This document shows positions 41,794 to 51,130 of a stretch of 64,000 bases of DNA, piece by piece (position 1 is the stretch's first letter; every line of letters starts with the position of its first letter). The notes under the pieces were generated by a model. It made no database searches, was not told the origin of the DNA, and was given only the letters and a program-made list of their open reading frames with translations. Location: contig NC_134458.1 in NCBI RefSeq assembly GCF_047948215.1, forward strand, positions 86,383,260 through 86,447,259. Reading direction: 5' to 3'. The translations under genes were made by a program, and so were the position numbers. This DNA is from Lycorma delicatula (Eukaryota > Arthropoda > Insecta > Hemiptera > Fulgoridae).

Positions 41794-42501
41794 TCAACTG
41801 ATCTCTTTTACAAAAACATCAAAGCCTACTCTATATCGTCCACCGTCGATATCGCTCTCCTTATCCACAACCAAAAATCCATGAGGTTTTCTCCATGCAA
41901 CACCACACAGACTTTTAAACCGATCGAATTTCATATCGGTATTTACATGATCTTGATATAAGTGACGTAAGTTGAGATCGTCTTGTTTGAATATAAGAAG
42001 GAGATTTGCGTTGTCCCGTACAAGGTGCTTCCCGACACTGGAATATGTCTGAGTCAAATAAAAGCTATCGATGTTGTTGTGTCGCCCCATCGCAAAGTAC
42101 TTGCGAATATTATGTTGCTTTTCGCAAGCTACATCGTCGAAAATCATTATCGAGTTCGGTTCCGCTTCGTCGGGTGCCATCACATGATCGTTTTCTGAGT
42201 ATGCAAAAAAGCCGATCTCCGGGACACCAGTCATGACTTGTTCTAGAAACTTATATTTCGGTTGGTACAGCGATTTAGAAAACACGTAAATATTTCTGAA
42301 TCGTAAACCGTCCGGTGAGAACAGCAAGTTGAATAGAACATTTGTTTTTCCGCAATTAGACGGTCCACAGATAATACATCTGATTGTATTCGGTAGAAGA
42401 GGTCCATGACGAGTCCTTTTTCCTTCTCCACACCCGGCTCCTGTATATTCGTCGAAGTTTTCTAGCGTAATATTACCGACCTGTTGATGTTCCAACTTCA
42501 T
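41794..42501 (-). CDS. ATPase: FtsK/HerA-type genome-packaging ATPase (235 aa)
   Basis: Walker A GPSNCGKT (residues ~46-53), Walker B SIMIFDDV (~117-124), and a sensor-type YLTQTYSSV stretch followed by the NLLLIFKQDDLN block are those of the A32/FtsK-HerA packaging ATPases of Polintons and large DNA viruses. It would pump the genome into the capsid. The open frame reaches 42522 but starts with GTG there; the ATG at 42501 is chosen. It follows the integrase stop by about 20 bases. Confidence 0.9.
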   Translation of the reverse strand: MKLEHQQVGNITLENFDEYTGAGCGEGKRTRHGPLLPNTIRCIICGPSNCGKTNVLFNLLFSPDGLRFRNIYVFSKSLYQPKYKFLEQVMTGVPEIGFFAYSENDHVMAPDEAEPNSIMIFDDVACEKQHNIRKYFAMGRHNNIDSFYLTQTYSSVGKHLVRDNANLLLIFKQDDLNLRHLYQDHVNTDMKFDRFKSLCGVAWRKPHGFLVVDKESDIDGGRYRVGFDVFVKEIS

Positions 42502-42521
42502 GTTTATGACTGATCGATTCA

Positions 42522-43448
42522 CTACACCAAATCCGCCTTATGTATCCAACTGTTGTGTTTTCCATCGAACCCTTGCCACTTTACAAATAGCCTATCGCCT
42601 TTTCTTCGTAAGACTTTCTCGACTAAATAAACATTATTTGTAACGTTAGTTTTAGTGAGCTCTTCAGCGTAAAATTTACCGCTCACCACCTCACCGTGAA
42701 CATCGATCAACGTGTAAGTACACGGACGCGTATTATCATGTACCTTATGTACGATAAATATTTCATTCGTCCAATTCGGTAGATATCCTTTGGCGAATGT
42801 CTTTTTAAATTTGCTTATACGCACTCGATCGCCGACATTGTATTTCGGTAAAGTAGGTTTTCGATAGAGTACCGTATTTAACCGCTGTAAAACAGCGGCT
42901 TGGTTTCGCTTATTTACATCTTTCGGTTTCATTCCGATAGTGCGGTGACTGGTGTTGTTGTATTTTGCGATCAATTTCGGTAGTATTTCTAACCACCTGT
43001 AGGTTCCTTGTTCGGTAAATTTTCTCCACATCATCGTTTTCAGTGTTCGATTAAACCGTTCGACTATCGACGCTTTTTTATCCGAATGTGTGGAATAGTG
43101 ATTTATATTGTACGACTGTAATAGTCGATTAACCGACGGATTGTAAAACTCTTTACCCAAATCGGTTTGAAAATGTCGCATCTTGTGTTTATCCAATATG
43201 GGTTTGAGGGCTTTAGCGATCTCCGTACCGGTTTTAGTTTTAATCGGTACGGCAAATGCTAGTTTAGAAAAACAATTTATCATCGTCAGTATGTAACGAT
43301 AACTTTTGTTCGATTTAGCATACGGTATCATCTCAACAAGGTCAGCTTGATATAGGTCTGAAATACCTTTAAGTTCAACGCGTCTTGTGGGGTAGTTTCG
43401 ACGCGCCTGTCGATGGAGCTCTTTAGCTATTGACGCCTTGACGTTCAT
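42522..43448 (-). CDS. INT: Retroviral-type integrase with C-terminal chromodomain (308 aa)
   Basis: The DDE core is complete: Asp 36 in YQADLVEM, Asp 96 in FQTDLGKEF and Glu 130 in ASIVERFNRTLK, with 33 residues between the last two. A short basic N-terminal region precedes it. After an SH3-like region (YNVGDRVRI) the last ~35 residues form a chromodomain (VEKVLRRKGDRLFVKWQGF...W), which may steer integration to modified chromatin. It inserts the element with 6-bp target duplications. First gene of the minus-strand block, about 100 bases below a TATA box at 43550-43557. Confidence 0.95.
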   Translation of the reverse strand: MNVKASIAKELHRQARRNYPTRRVELKGISDLYQADLVEMIPYAKSNKSYRYILTMINCFSKLAFAVPIKTKTGTEIAKALKPILDKHKMRHFQTDLGKEFYNPSVNRLLQSYNINHYSTHSDKKASIVERFNRTLKTMMWRKFTEQGTYRWLEILPKLIAKYNNTSHRTIGMKPKDVNKRNQAAVLQRLNTVLYRKPTLPKYNVGDRVRISKFKKTFAKGYLPNWTNEIFIVHKVHDNTRPCTYTLIDVHGEVVSGKFYAEELTKTNVTNNVYLVEKVLRRKGDRLFVKWQGFDGKHNSWIHKADLV

Positions 43449-43543
43449 TGTTGTACTGACCGTATTTCGTGTGTGTTTGATTGGATAGGAATAGGAAGAG
43501 AAAAAAAGGATCTTTATTTCTTTATTTTTTTTTTACCCGCCTC

Positions 43544-43665
43544 ACCACTCTTATATCCCGGCCTTGGCACCGGCCGTATCGATAACAATGATAAATCATT
43601 AATCGATCTGCACATGTGCAGATCGGTTAAAGATTTAATGTGTGATCGATTCGGGGGGTTTAGGG
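43544..43665 (-). promoter_or_regulatory. Diverged module A (copy 4) with TATA box for the integrase block
   Basis: It retains CCTCACCA, GGCCTTGGCACC and GGGGGGTTTAG of module A but lacks the long inner stem. A minus-strand GATATAAG (43550-43557) sits where a promoter for the integrase gene would be. A 17-bp palindrome-like ATCTGCACATGTGCAGAT (43606-43623) lies inside. It therefore joins a 3' element of the BIR gene to the promoter of the late block. Confidence 0.55.
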
Positions 43666-43666
43666 T

Positions 43667-43682
43667 GGTCCTGAAAAGGACC
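43667..43682 (-). terminator. Histone-like 3' stem-loop 4 (near-canonical)
   Basis: In mRNA sense AAAAC, GGUCCU-UUUC-AGGACC, ACCCUAA: stem, loop and both flanks match the metazoan histone 3' stem-loop consensus closely. It lies 36 nt after the stop of the BIR gene (43718). Confidence 0.7.
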
Positions 43683-43717
43683 GTTTTACATAAAGGGTCG
43701 TTTTACATTTTAAACGG

Positions 43718-43984
43718 TTACCGAAAAAACGGACAAGATGGCATACGCCGTGTATGTTCCACATACGGATTGTCTGTCTCTTCCCATTTAAACAAACGTA
43801 TACGACAATAGTCACATCTGACCACATCGTCGATACCTTCATACCTGAATCCATGCATAGCTAGGATCAGGGGGGAAAGTAACGGATTGTCCATATGTGG
43901 CCATAAGGGTGTATAAATCTTTTTGTTACCGTTTCTAGTAACCCTGTAAAATGTATGGACTCTATCATAAAAAGAACGTTCCAT
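43718..43984 (-). CDS. Single BIR-domain protein (IAP-like, 88 aa)
   Basis: The whole protein is one BIR: LILAMHGFRYEGIDDVVRC matches the GF-x-Y-x-G...D-x-V-x-C core, and Cys57, Cys60, His77 and Cys84 give the C-x2-C-x16-H-x6-C zinc site. Family members bind caspases or IAP antagonists, as in baculovirus IAPs. There is no RING here; two lone RING proteins are encoded elsewhere in the element. The gene is divergent to the RING gene at 44629 and ends with the best histone-like stem-loop. Confidence 0.9.
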   Translation of the reverse strand: MERSFYDRVHTFYRVTRNGNKKIYTPLWPHMDNPLLSPLILAMHGFRYEGIDDVVRCDYCRIRLFKWEETDNPYVEHTRRMPSCPFFR

Positions 43985-44029
43985 TATGATTGAGTGTTAA
44001 CGCAAGAATGAATAAAGTTTCGAATAATA

Positions 44030-44590
44030 TTTTTTTATCTCTTATAAAATTAAATTGTTTTATTTTCCAATTATTTTTTATCTGAATGCAAGTTCCGAAA
44101 ATAAAATTTATACAAAGAGTTGACTTTGTAACCGCGATTAAATTATCGTATGCAATTTATTTTATTTTCCAATTATTTATTATCTGAATGCAACTTCCGC
44201 TGATAAGTTATATAAAATTTAGTTTATTTTCATAATTTTATTTATTGTTATGTGCAATAATTATTTCTTTATTATGAAATGCATTACGTCTCTCTCTTGA
44301 TGATAATAATTATATTTGTTTGTTATAAGAAGTGTTATCAAAACCGCATAAATGTTATCGCTCACACTGCAGTTAAAATTGTATTTTAATAAAATTAATT
44401 GGTAACTGCGTACTTGTTATCGCTAACACTGCAATTAAAAACAGTACATAAACTAAATTGATAAGATTGCAGTTTACTTAATATTTCTTTTTTGTATAAA
44501 ATTAATTGGTAACCGCGTACTTGTTATCGCTGACACTGCAATTAAAAAATAGTACATAAACTAAATTAATAAGATTGCAGTTTACTTTTT
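44030..44590. repeat. Duplicated AT-rich promoter region between BIR and RING genes
   Basis: Two pairs of direct repeats: TTTTCCAATTATTT...ATCTGAATGCAA...TTCCG at about 44063-44100 and 44163-44200, and an ~83-bp unit with GTTATCGCTAACACTGCAATT and AAACTAAATTGATAAG at about 44395-44477 and 44504-44586, with a partial third copy near 44340. It is the divergent promoter region of the BIR (-) and RING (+) genes. Confidence 0.7.
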
Positions 44591-44591
44591 G

Positions 44592-44602
44592 TATATATAT
44601 AA
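44592..44602 (+). promoter_or_regulatory. TATA box of RING gene 2
   Basis: TATATATATAA about 30 bases before the ATG at 44629, with a CATTCTGCATTC initiator-like sequence between. Confidence 0.6.
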
Positions 44603-44628
44603 CTATCATTCTGCATTCAACGTTTCAA

Positions 44629-45426
44629 ATGTCATCATTACATATTGAGAGTGTGTTCACAATGACATCTTATACAGTTCAACATGAGATTGATGAATTA
44701 ATGATCGCTTTTCGGGACCTTATGGAAATAAAGGACCGAATACTTAGAAATGTATATGACCACTCGGAGGTCGAACACGCGGCGGCTGATTTGTCAAACG
44801 CTATATTGAGGGCAAGAAGACGGGCAATGCTTTTAGCCGCTCGTTTTGATGGACCGCCTCCACCGTCATCACCAACTCAGCATCATCAACAAGAGGTTGC
44901 AGAATCCGATGGGTCCGCGACGGATTTCAATCCACACACCGACAACGATGACAACAATGATGACCAATCACCGTCATCGCAATTACCTGATAATGAATTA
45001 CACATTATTCAGGAAATTGTCGAAGTTGAAGGTGATAACATTGAACATAGTGCCAATCACCGTGTTCAACGTGGTCATCAATGTCGTCGTCGACGTATTC
45101 GGGTATGTCGTCGTCCCGTGATCACAGACGTGGATAGAAGTTCAACACCACGACGACCTCATTGTAGTACTCTAAACAGAGTTCTGCAACAGGTCGTCAA
45201 CGCTAATTCAAGCCAGTCGGACGAGGGCGATGATGGTAACCCGACAACCGACAGATGTCCGATCTGTTTAACAGAATCGGTTACTGTTGAGTTGTCGGGT
45301 TGCGGTCATCGATACTGTGAAGACTGTGTGAGGAAATTAGCAAGATATAGCAGGAATTGTCCCGTCTGTCGACGGGATATGTGTGGATACCATCGGATTA
45401 GAGAGGGAGACGACGGCAGTAATTGA
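44629..45426 (+). CDS. RING-finger protein 2 (265 aa), the main plus-strand gene
   Basis: The C-terminal C3HC4 RING (CPIC, CGHRYCEDC, CPVC; residues ~210-247) indicates an E3 ubiquitin ligase. The N-terminal ~70 residues look helical; the middle is low-complexity, with Pro/Ser, Asp/Asn-rich and Arg-rich (RRRRIRVCRR) parts. The frame opens at a TTG upstream, but that start would include the TATA box, so the ATG at 44629 is chosen (a second ATG is at 44662). It is convergent with the DNA polymerase gene. Confidence 0.85.
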   Translation: MSSLHIESVFTMTSYTVQHEIDELMIAFRDLMEIKDRILRNVYDHSEVEHAAADLSNAILRARRRAMLLAARFDGPPPPSSPTQHHQQEVAESDGSATDFNPHTDNDDNNDDQSPSSQLPDNELHIIQEIVEVEGDNIEHSANHRVQRGHQCRRRRIRVCRRPVITDVDRSSTPRRPHCSTLNRVLQQVVNANSSQSDEGDDGNPTTDRCPICLTESVTVELSGCGHRYCEDCVRKLARYSRNCPVCRRDMCGYHRIREGDDGSN

Positions 45427-45671
45427 TGTAAGTAATTATAATTTTTTTTTAAAGAAAAGTCATTTATATTATTTCATATTTTTTTACATTAAATTTTTTT
45501 TGAAAAAAGTGATTTATGTAATAATTATTAAAAAGTCATTTATATTATTAGATATATACTTTATTTCATATTTTTTACATATAATTTTTTTTTCACTTAC
45601 AATAATTTATTACATAATGGTTTTATTTTAAATAAAAGAAAGGCAATATATATCCGCATGATAAAAAAAAA
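45427..45671. other. AT-rich convergent 3' region
   Basis: 245 bases between the convergent RING (+) and polymerase (-) stops. Short repeats of AAGTCATTTATATTATT and T-rich runs; no stem-loop of the histone type and no module A or B is present here. Confidence 0.55.
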
Positions 45672-48600
45672 TTAACAATAGTCATGACCGTGGGCTATGA
45701 GCACTTCGTTTACGGTTCTTGGTCTTTTTTGCGGAGTGTTGTCGTTATTGTTGAGTGGGAGTTTACGTTTCTTTTTGTTTATACTGTAATGTCCGTATGG
45801 AACTGTGTTGATTTTATTTTCTAATATGTAACGTTTATCGTCGTAAGGTGAAAGCGATTTCTTTGACTTGTTAATGGAAAATATATTGTGCAAAGTGCTT
45901 ATGATTCCGTACGCGCTTGTATACGTAACGGAATCATTAAAAAGACTTTTTTTGTACAGATCGTGTCTAAGATCCTTTGCAATGGATACTCTAGGAATAC
46001 CCTTTGCTACATTCTTCTCTTTCTTGTCGAATTCGAGAATGCTATACATCTTAGCACGAAGTCCGACAAATTCACGAATAGCTTTTCCATTCATTTCGTC
46101 TTTGAATTTACCAAGTTGTTTCTTATTGGTATTACTAAAACATGCGTGATCGCGAGGGTAATCTGAAGTATCGAACCGATCGATATCGTGAAGAATATCG
46201 TTGTAAACGTTATCGGTCACGATATGATACATCAGACTGTCCGTATCGGTCATTAGAAGATTTATATTATGACCGTACTTTTCCACCATGTAGTCATAGT
46301 GGAATTCGTACATGATCATTTTGCTAATGTCCAATACGGTAAATCCGATGTAGATCGGACGATTAAGAAATATCTCCGTTTTCTTCAGACTTACCCCAAC
46401 GACATCCTTGTTATAGATGTACCAAGCCTTAACTCTCGGTTTTGCAATCACCTTATCCAATTTACGTTCGTTAGTGACCAGTTGGAAGTCTATTCTGTTT
46501 CGTACGTTTTCTAAGGACTTACCGTACACCGCGTTGTTCATCAACTTAAAAAAGTCCTTTTCAAAACTGTTTCGTGCTTGTGCACGCTTTTCAGTATTGA
46601 AGTCGATGTACGGTTTCAACCAAGGCGACTGGGAGAATTCCAGAACTCTGTGAATGTTTTTCACTTTCAGTCCTAGTCGAGTGTACAACTTTAGGTTTCT
46701 GTAATGTAAAACGTATTTTTGTTTGTCGTACAATGTAGTCATTAATTTCTTTACGGGACATCTCTTTATGTCCTTCAAATAGGGGGACAGCATATCATCG
46801 GTTGGTACTAATCGTTCTGGTGCAAGAGGGTAATCCTTGTGACGATCGTGCAATTCTTGTGGATACTCAAGATCCACTTCTAAGATGTAGCCGTTTTCAC
46901 CACGATCGCAAACGCTGTTAATATCGAGATTGTCAATCTCTTCAGTACTCAACCACCTAAAATTAGCATGTGGCAAGGGCTCAACCATGGCTGACCCGTA
47001 AAGGTTGTTGCAATCGTAATATTGAACCCAGGATGTGGGTTTGGATGGGTCATACTGATCTGGAATGTTGGGATTGTTCGCCTTGGCGTACCTGTTTGAA
47101 ATCATGGCTACACCACCTCGTGTTCCTTTTTCGACAAACAGATGCATATCTATGTCGGTCAACAGTTCCAATTTTTGTCGGGTAAATTTTAACATGGCAT
47201 TCCACGTGAAATGGGGGGTGGAGTAAAAGTGACAGGGGTCCAAACCGTAATATTGCATAGACGTACTTCGGAAATTTTCAAAGACGTCTGCCAACAATAA
47301 TACGTCGCTAAGAAGATAAAGGTCGTGGTAATCGCCTAACGTATTGCAGTCAAACGATTCCCACACGTTTTGAGCGTGGACGTAATCATCGTCCGTTATG
47401 TTCTCTCTTCTTAGCGTACTGTAAAATGCCGTCTGCGGAGGAAGTTGGGTTTCGAAAAACTTGTTTATATGGGTCATGTACTCGTACGGGTAAACGCCTT
47501 TACGGATTAAACAATCTCTTTTCTCGGGTAGCGGGTAACAGTTTGTGAGACGTTTAAATACGGTGTCTTTGTCCTGACAATCTTTTACAAGATTTTCCAC
47601 AAGTTTTTCGAGCGATGACGAAAGAAATTGTAAAGAGTCCAAGAACCTCAACGGACCGACAGACAGTGACTGTAATCGCTCGGAGGTGTTGGCGATACAG
47701 TTTATTTTTACATCGTCCTTATATTTTCCCAGAGCTTGAACTATATGATGACTATCGTAACCGCGGAGGTTATGAAAAAATACTGGAATATGCTCGGTGC
47801 GCTTACAATTTAAATTGCACTCGTTATGACATGCACCGAGAAACCGTCCTGTGGTATGCGAGTGATGACGTACACGATCGTCGTTCAACTCACAATGACA
47901 AAGAAAACACTCGGTAGCCCTTTGAAATGTTTCAGTGTCTTCGGGAGTCATCACCATCGGTTTTTCGGTAATCATAATTTTGTGCAATCTATCGGCGTGA
48001 TCGAGCAATTCATCCAGCATCTTTTCAACGATATTTTCACCATCGGTTCTCGCTCGGTAGACTACAGGACCTTCACAAATCTCCCCTTCCTCGTCGACGA
48101 TTACATAGGCGTAACCGGACGGAAGATGATGGGCTACCTTATCGGTAAAACTAGTGTTGGGTTTAGGGGTGGCAGTGTCCATCGGATGTACAAATGATTC
48201 AAAGTCTGCATACACTGTATACGGAACGCGTAGTGTGGACGAGTAGTCCCTGAACTTCATCACGCATTCCTTTTCTTTAGCGGGATCGGGTACTCTTATC
48301 CTTTGTGCACCGTGTCGCTTACACTCGATCAAATGTTGGTTTAGGTTTTGTGTAGCGACATGTGGGTCTGATGAACTGAAACGGTGCAAACAGTAAGGGC
48401 AATATTGGCTGCTACCTTCATGTTTTGTAAGACCTGAAAGGAGACGAGATAGCCCATTTTTACCTGGTTTGGTATTTATAAGACAGTAGTGAAATTTATC
48501 TCTCGTCTCCCCTGCAAGCAGCAATAGGTGTATGCAGTGGGTACGATCGCGGTTTTCGGTAACACGCACCGGGTACACGCGATCGTTATCTTCCTCATAG

Positions 48601-49131
48601 CCGTAGACATTGATGCTTATTGTGGGATTCAACACCTCGAAGCGATCAATGTCTTTTACCTTTACTGGGTATGATATCCCGTTCATGTTAATTTCATGTT
48701 CGTACCTTGCATACCAAACCGTTCTTTGGTGTTTGCCAGGTTGATTGTAGAGGTATGCTAGTACGGACCATAGGAAACATTTTTCATCATGCGGATTTTT
48801 TACATTAACTATTGCCTTTCTTTTTACAAGTTTTTTTGGTGTTTTTATGAATGTGCTAGAGGCGCCATATAACGGACGGTAACGGATAATATTTAAATCA
48901 ATATAAATTATTTTATTCATTACCCATCCGCTGCCGTTGTTGATGAATTTGGTCAGTGTCTCTATAATTTTCTCCACTGATTCTATCCATGATTCTTCAA
49001 CAACGTCGGTGTTATCGTCCAAATTTATCACCGTTCTAGTTTTTCCATGCAAGTACAAATTTGTGAATGTTGTTTCTACTCCGTCTTCGAGTTGTGTCCG
49101 CTTCATCAATTCAACATTTGCTGCAACGTAC
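45672..49131 (-). CDS. pPolB: Protein-primed DNA polymerase B, main exon
   Basis: 1145 open codons from 49109, extended upstream to a 3' splice site (TTTCTACAG, ending at 49132). Residues counted from 49109: CFLWSVLAYL (~111), a CPYC...H zinc-finger-like patch (~237-263), Exo I YADFESF (~300), a Cys/His patch (~401-435), Exo II NLRGYDSHH (~447), Exo III DLYLLSDVLLLAD (~596-608), motif A YYDCNNLYGSAM (~697), motif B NNAVYGKS (~858) and motif C TDTDS (~954). All catalytic motifs are intact. The enzyme copies the linear element using a terminal protein primer. Confidence 0.95.
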
Positions 49132-49232
49132 CTGTAGAAACAGAATAATTTTAGTACATATTGACTACTTTTACAAAAAGTTAATGTTAACAGTACATTT
49201 AGAAAAAAATATTAACGTTTTATTTTAATTAC

Positions 49233-49402
49233 CATTTTATGTTGCCATCAAAGCGTCTGCCTTCTTCCTTCAAACAGTTCAGGATGTTCTTCTGATACCG
49301 TAGAAGGGTTGAAAGGAGATACAACTCCTCAGAGTCAGACAGGTCCCATCGAAGACGGATGACGTTGTTATTTATTGCATGGATAACTACCGGTGATACC
49401 AT
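49233..49402 (-). CDS. pPolB: DNA polymerase B, first coding exon
   Basis: Begins with an ATG at 49402, stays open for 56 codons plus 2 bases and ends at ATG|GTAATT. The 101-bp intron (49132-49232) ends in TTTCTACAG. The split codon and the frame agree exactly with the main exon, adding about 64 residues to it, and the junction falls in an IKWYV-type phrase found near the N-terminus of Polinton polymerases. The acceptor TTTGTTTCAG just upstream (ending 49417) shows that a further 5' UTR intron precedes it. Confidence 0.8.
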
Positions 49403-49750
49403 TTTTTTTGTAATATCTGAAACAAATTAAAATAACATATATCGTAACATTGTTTTTTTTTTGTGTGTTTCAGTGAATAACAGAAGAAGAAGAAGAAGAC
49501 ATTTTTTCATTATATATATTATTTATTTTTTTTTTGTTTAAAAGTATTTTTTATTGTATTTATTTTAATTGTAAAAAGTATTTTTTTAATTGTATTTATT
49601 TTAAAAGTATTTATTTTTTTTAATTTATTAAGTATTTTTTTTTTAATTTAATTAAATAATTTATTTGATTTGATTTGATTGAAAGTTATTTGATAATACC
49701 ATACTGTTCCATTAGTATTTATTTTTTTAAATAATTAAAGTAAAACTTAC

Positions 49751-49900
49751 CTTGCTAATTAAGATGAAAATGTAATGATCTCTCTCCGATCGATGTATTC
49801 ACTTTCAATAACAGATTGCGAATGATGAAATCAAATGATCTCTCTGCGATCGATGTATTCACTTTCAATAACAGATTGCGAATGATGATATCACACAAAT
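49751..49900 (-). other. Probable 5' UTR exon of polymerase with 60-bp tandem duplication
   Basis: A strong donor (GCAAG|GTAAGT) at 49751/49750 pairs with the acceptor ending at 49417, giving a 334-bp intron. Upstream of the donor a 60-bp unit (TGATCTCTCT(C/G)CGATCGATG...) is present twice in tandem, 49776-49835 and 49836-49895. The transcription start is not identified. Confidence 0.6.
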
Positions 49901-50032
49901 TTTTTCACTTATTTACAAACACAACCGGATTTAACCGACGCAAGTTATAGGTAAGAAATTAAAATAAATACGATTCGTGGAATTATTTATCATGTCGATA
50001 AGAACAAAAAAAAAAAATTGGCTTGTGGTTTT
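49901..50032. other. Inner junction with outlying inverted match to the left side
   Basis: ACAACCGGATTTAACC (49920-49935) is the reverse complement of GGTTAAATCCGGTTGT near 28790-28805, inside the long TIR edge. It suggests that the TIR once extended further, or that the subterminal regions carry a shared site. Confidence 0.55.
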
Positions 50033-50059
50033 AATTATTAAAAAAAAAAAAAAAAATTC

Positions 50060-50240
50060 CTTATCGCATCCGCTCTTATTACAGACGACGTTCGAGTTCG
50101 CACGTACGCACTAACGGCTAGTGCGCATGCGCCGATTCGAATTCCAACGCTGCGATTGGTCAATCGGACAACTTCAGACCACGTCGGTCCCACAATTCTT
50201 CAGTCGAGCGCCGCATCTCGCACGGTAAACACCTCTACGT
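50060..50240 (+). promoter_or_regulatory. CpG-rich NRF-1/CCAAT promoter-like block, right TIR
   Basis: NRF-1 palindrome TGCGCATGCGCC (50122-50133) and GCGATTGGTC (CCAAT box in reverse, about 50152-50161) in a CpG-dense stretch. It lies just upstream of the exon-like series on the plus strand. Confidence 0.5.
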
Positions 50241-50262
50241 CACTCCGCTGACGCACGCACGC

Positions 50263-50804
50263 AAACACAGCCGCCACCGCCTCCCGGTGCACGATCCACG
50301 ACGAGAACCTCTCTCCGTCGCGGTAACGCCTCCCGACGCCATCGCCTGGACGACCAGGATCATCCTCGAGGTACGTCTATATTCACTTGTGTGTATATGT
50401 ATGTGTGTGTGTGTGTGTTTGTGTGTTGCAGCAGACATCGCCGCCACCGCCTCCCGGTGCACGATCCACGACGAGAACCTGTAACGCCTCCCGACGCCAT
50501 CGCCTGGACGACCAGGATCATCCTCGAGGTACGTCTATATTCACTTGTGTGTATATATATGTATGTGTGTGCGCGTGTGTGTGTGCGTGTGTGTTTGTGT
50601 GTGTGTGTGTCGTAGCAGACATTACCGCCATCGCCTCCCGGTGCACGATCTACGACGAGAACCTGTAACGCCTCCCGACGCCATCGCCTGGACGACCAGG
50701 ATCATCCTCGAGGTACGTCTATATTCACTTGTGTGTATATATGTATGTGTGTGCGCGTGTGTATGTGTGCATGTGTGTTTGTGTATGTGTGTGTGTGTGT
50801 ACAG
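50263..50804 (+). repeat. Tandem exon-like units with (TG)n introns, right TIR
   Basis: Three homologous units end in CCTCGAG|GTACGT at 50370, 50528 and 50712. The next units begin after TTGCAG (50431), CGTAG (50615) and TACAG (50804). The second and third units are each exactly 97 bp (50432-50528, 50616-50712); the intervening introns are 61, 87 and 92 bp of TG-rich sequence. 97 is not a multiple of three, so the series is unlikely to encode a protein. Confidence 0.7.
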
Positions 50805-50867
50805 ACTGATGTTACGTTAAAATTCACAGCTTACGTAGAACATTTTTCACTCATTACATCAGGGAGT

Positions 50868-50952
50868 CACCGCAGCCGATTGGTTTAAGGCGTCAGTCGG
50901 TCGCGTCCCGTCATGACCGGGTTCGAATCCTCTAGCCGACAGAATTTTTTTT
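50868..50952 (+). ncRNA. tRNA-like Pol III unit in right TIR
   Basis: A-box-like TGGTTTAAGGCG (50881-50892), perfect B box GGTTCGAATCC (50920-50930) and terminator T8 (50945-50952). The arms do not fold into a complete cloverleaf, so tRNA-derived. Confidence 0.55.
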
Positions 50953-51130
50953 CACTTTAAATATTATTTATTTAATTCAAATCGACCGCCACACAACAGT
51001 GATACCAACCTTTGAAATATTTCTTCAATATATAAACATGTCAACAAAAAATAAATCAAGTTGGTAACACTGACTCGCTGTCGACACAAAATAAATCATG
51101 TTGGCAACACTGACGTGGTACTGGCGCCAA

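Noticed and set aside
45868..48197. Plus-strand frames of 70-120 codons within the polymerase gene
   Set aside because: Shadows of the 1145-codon polymerase frame.
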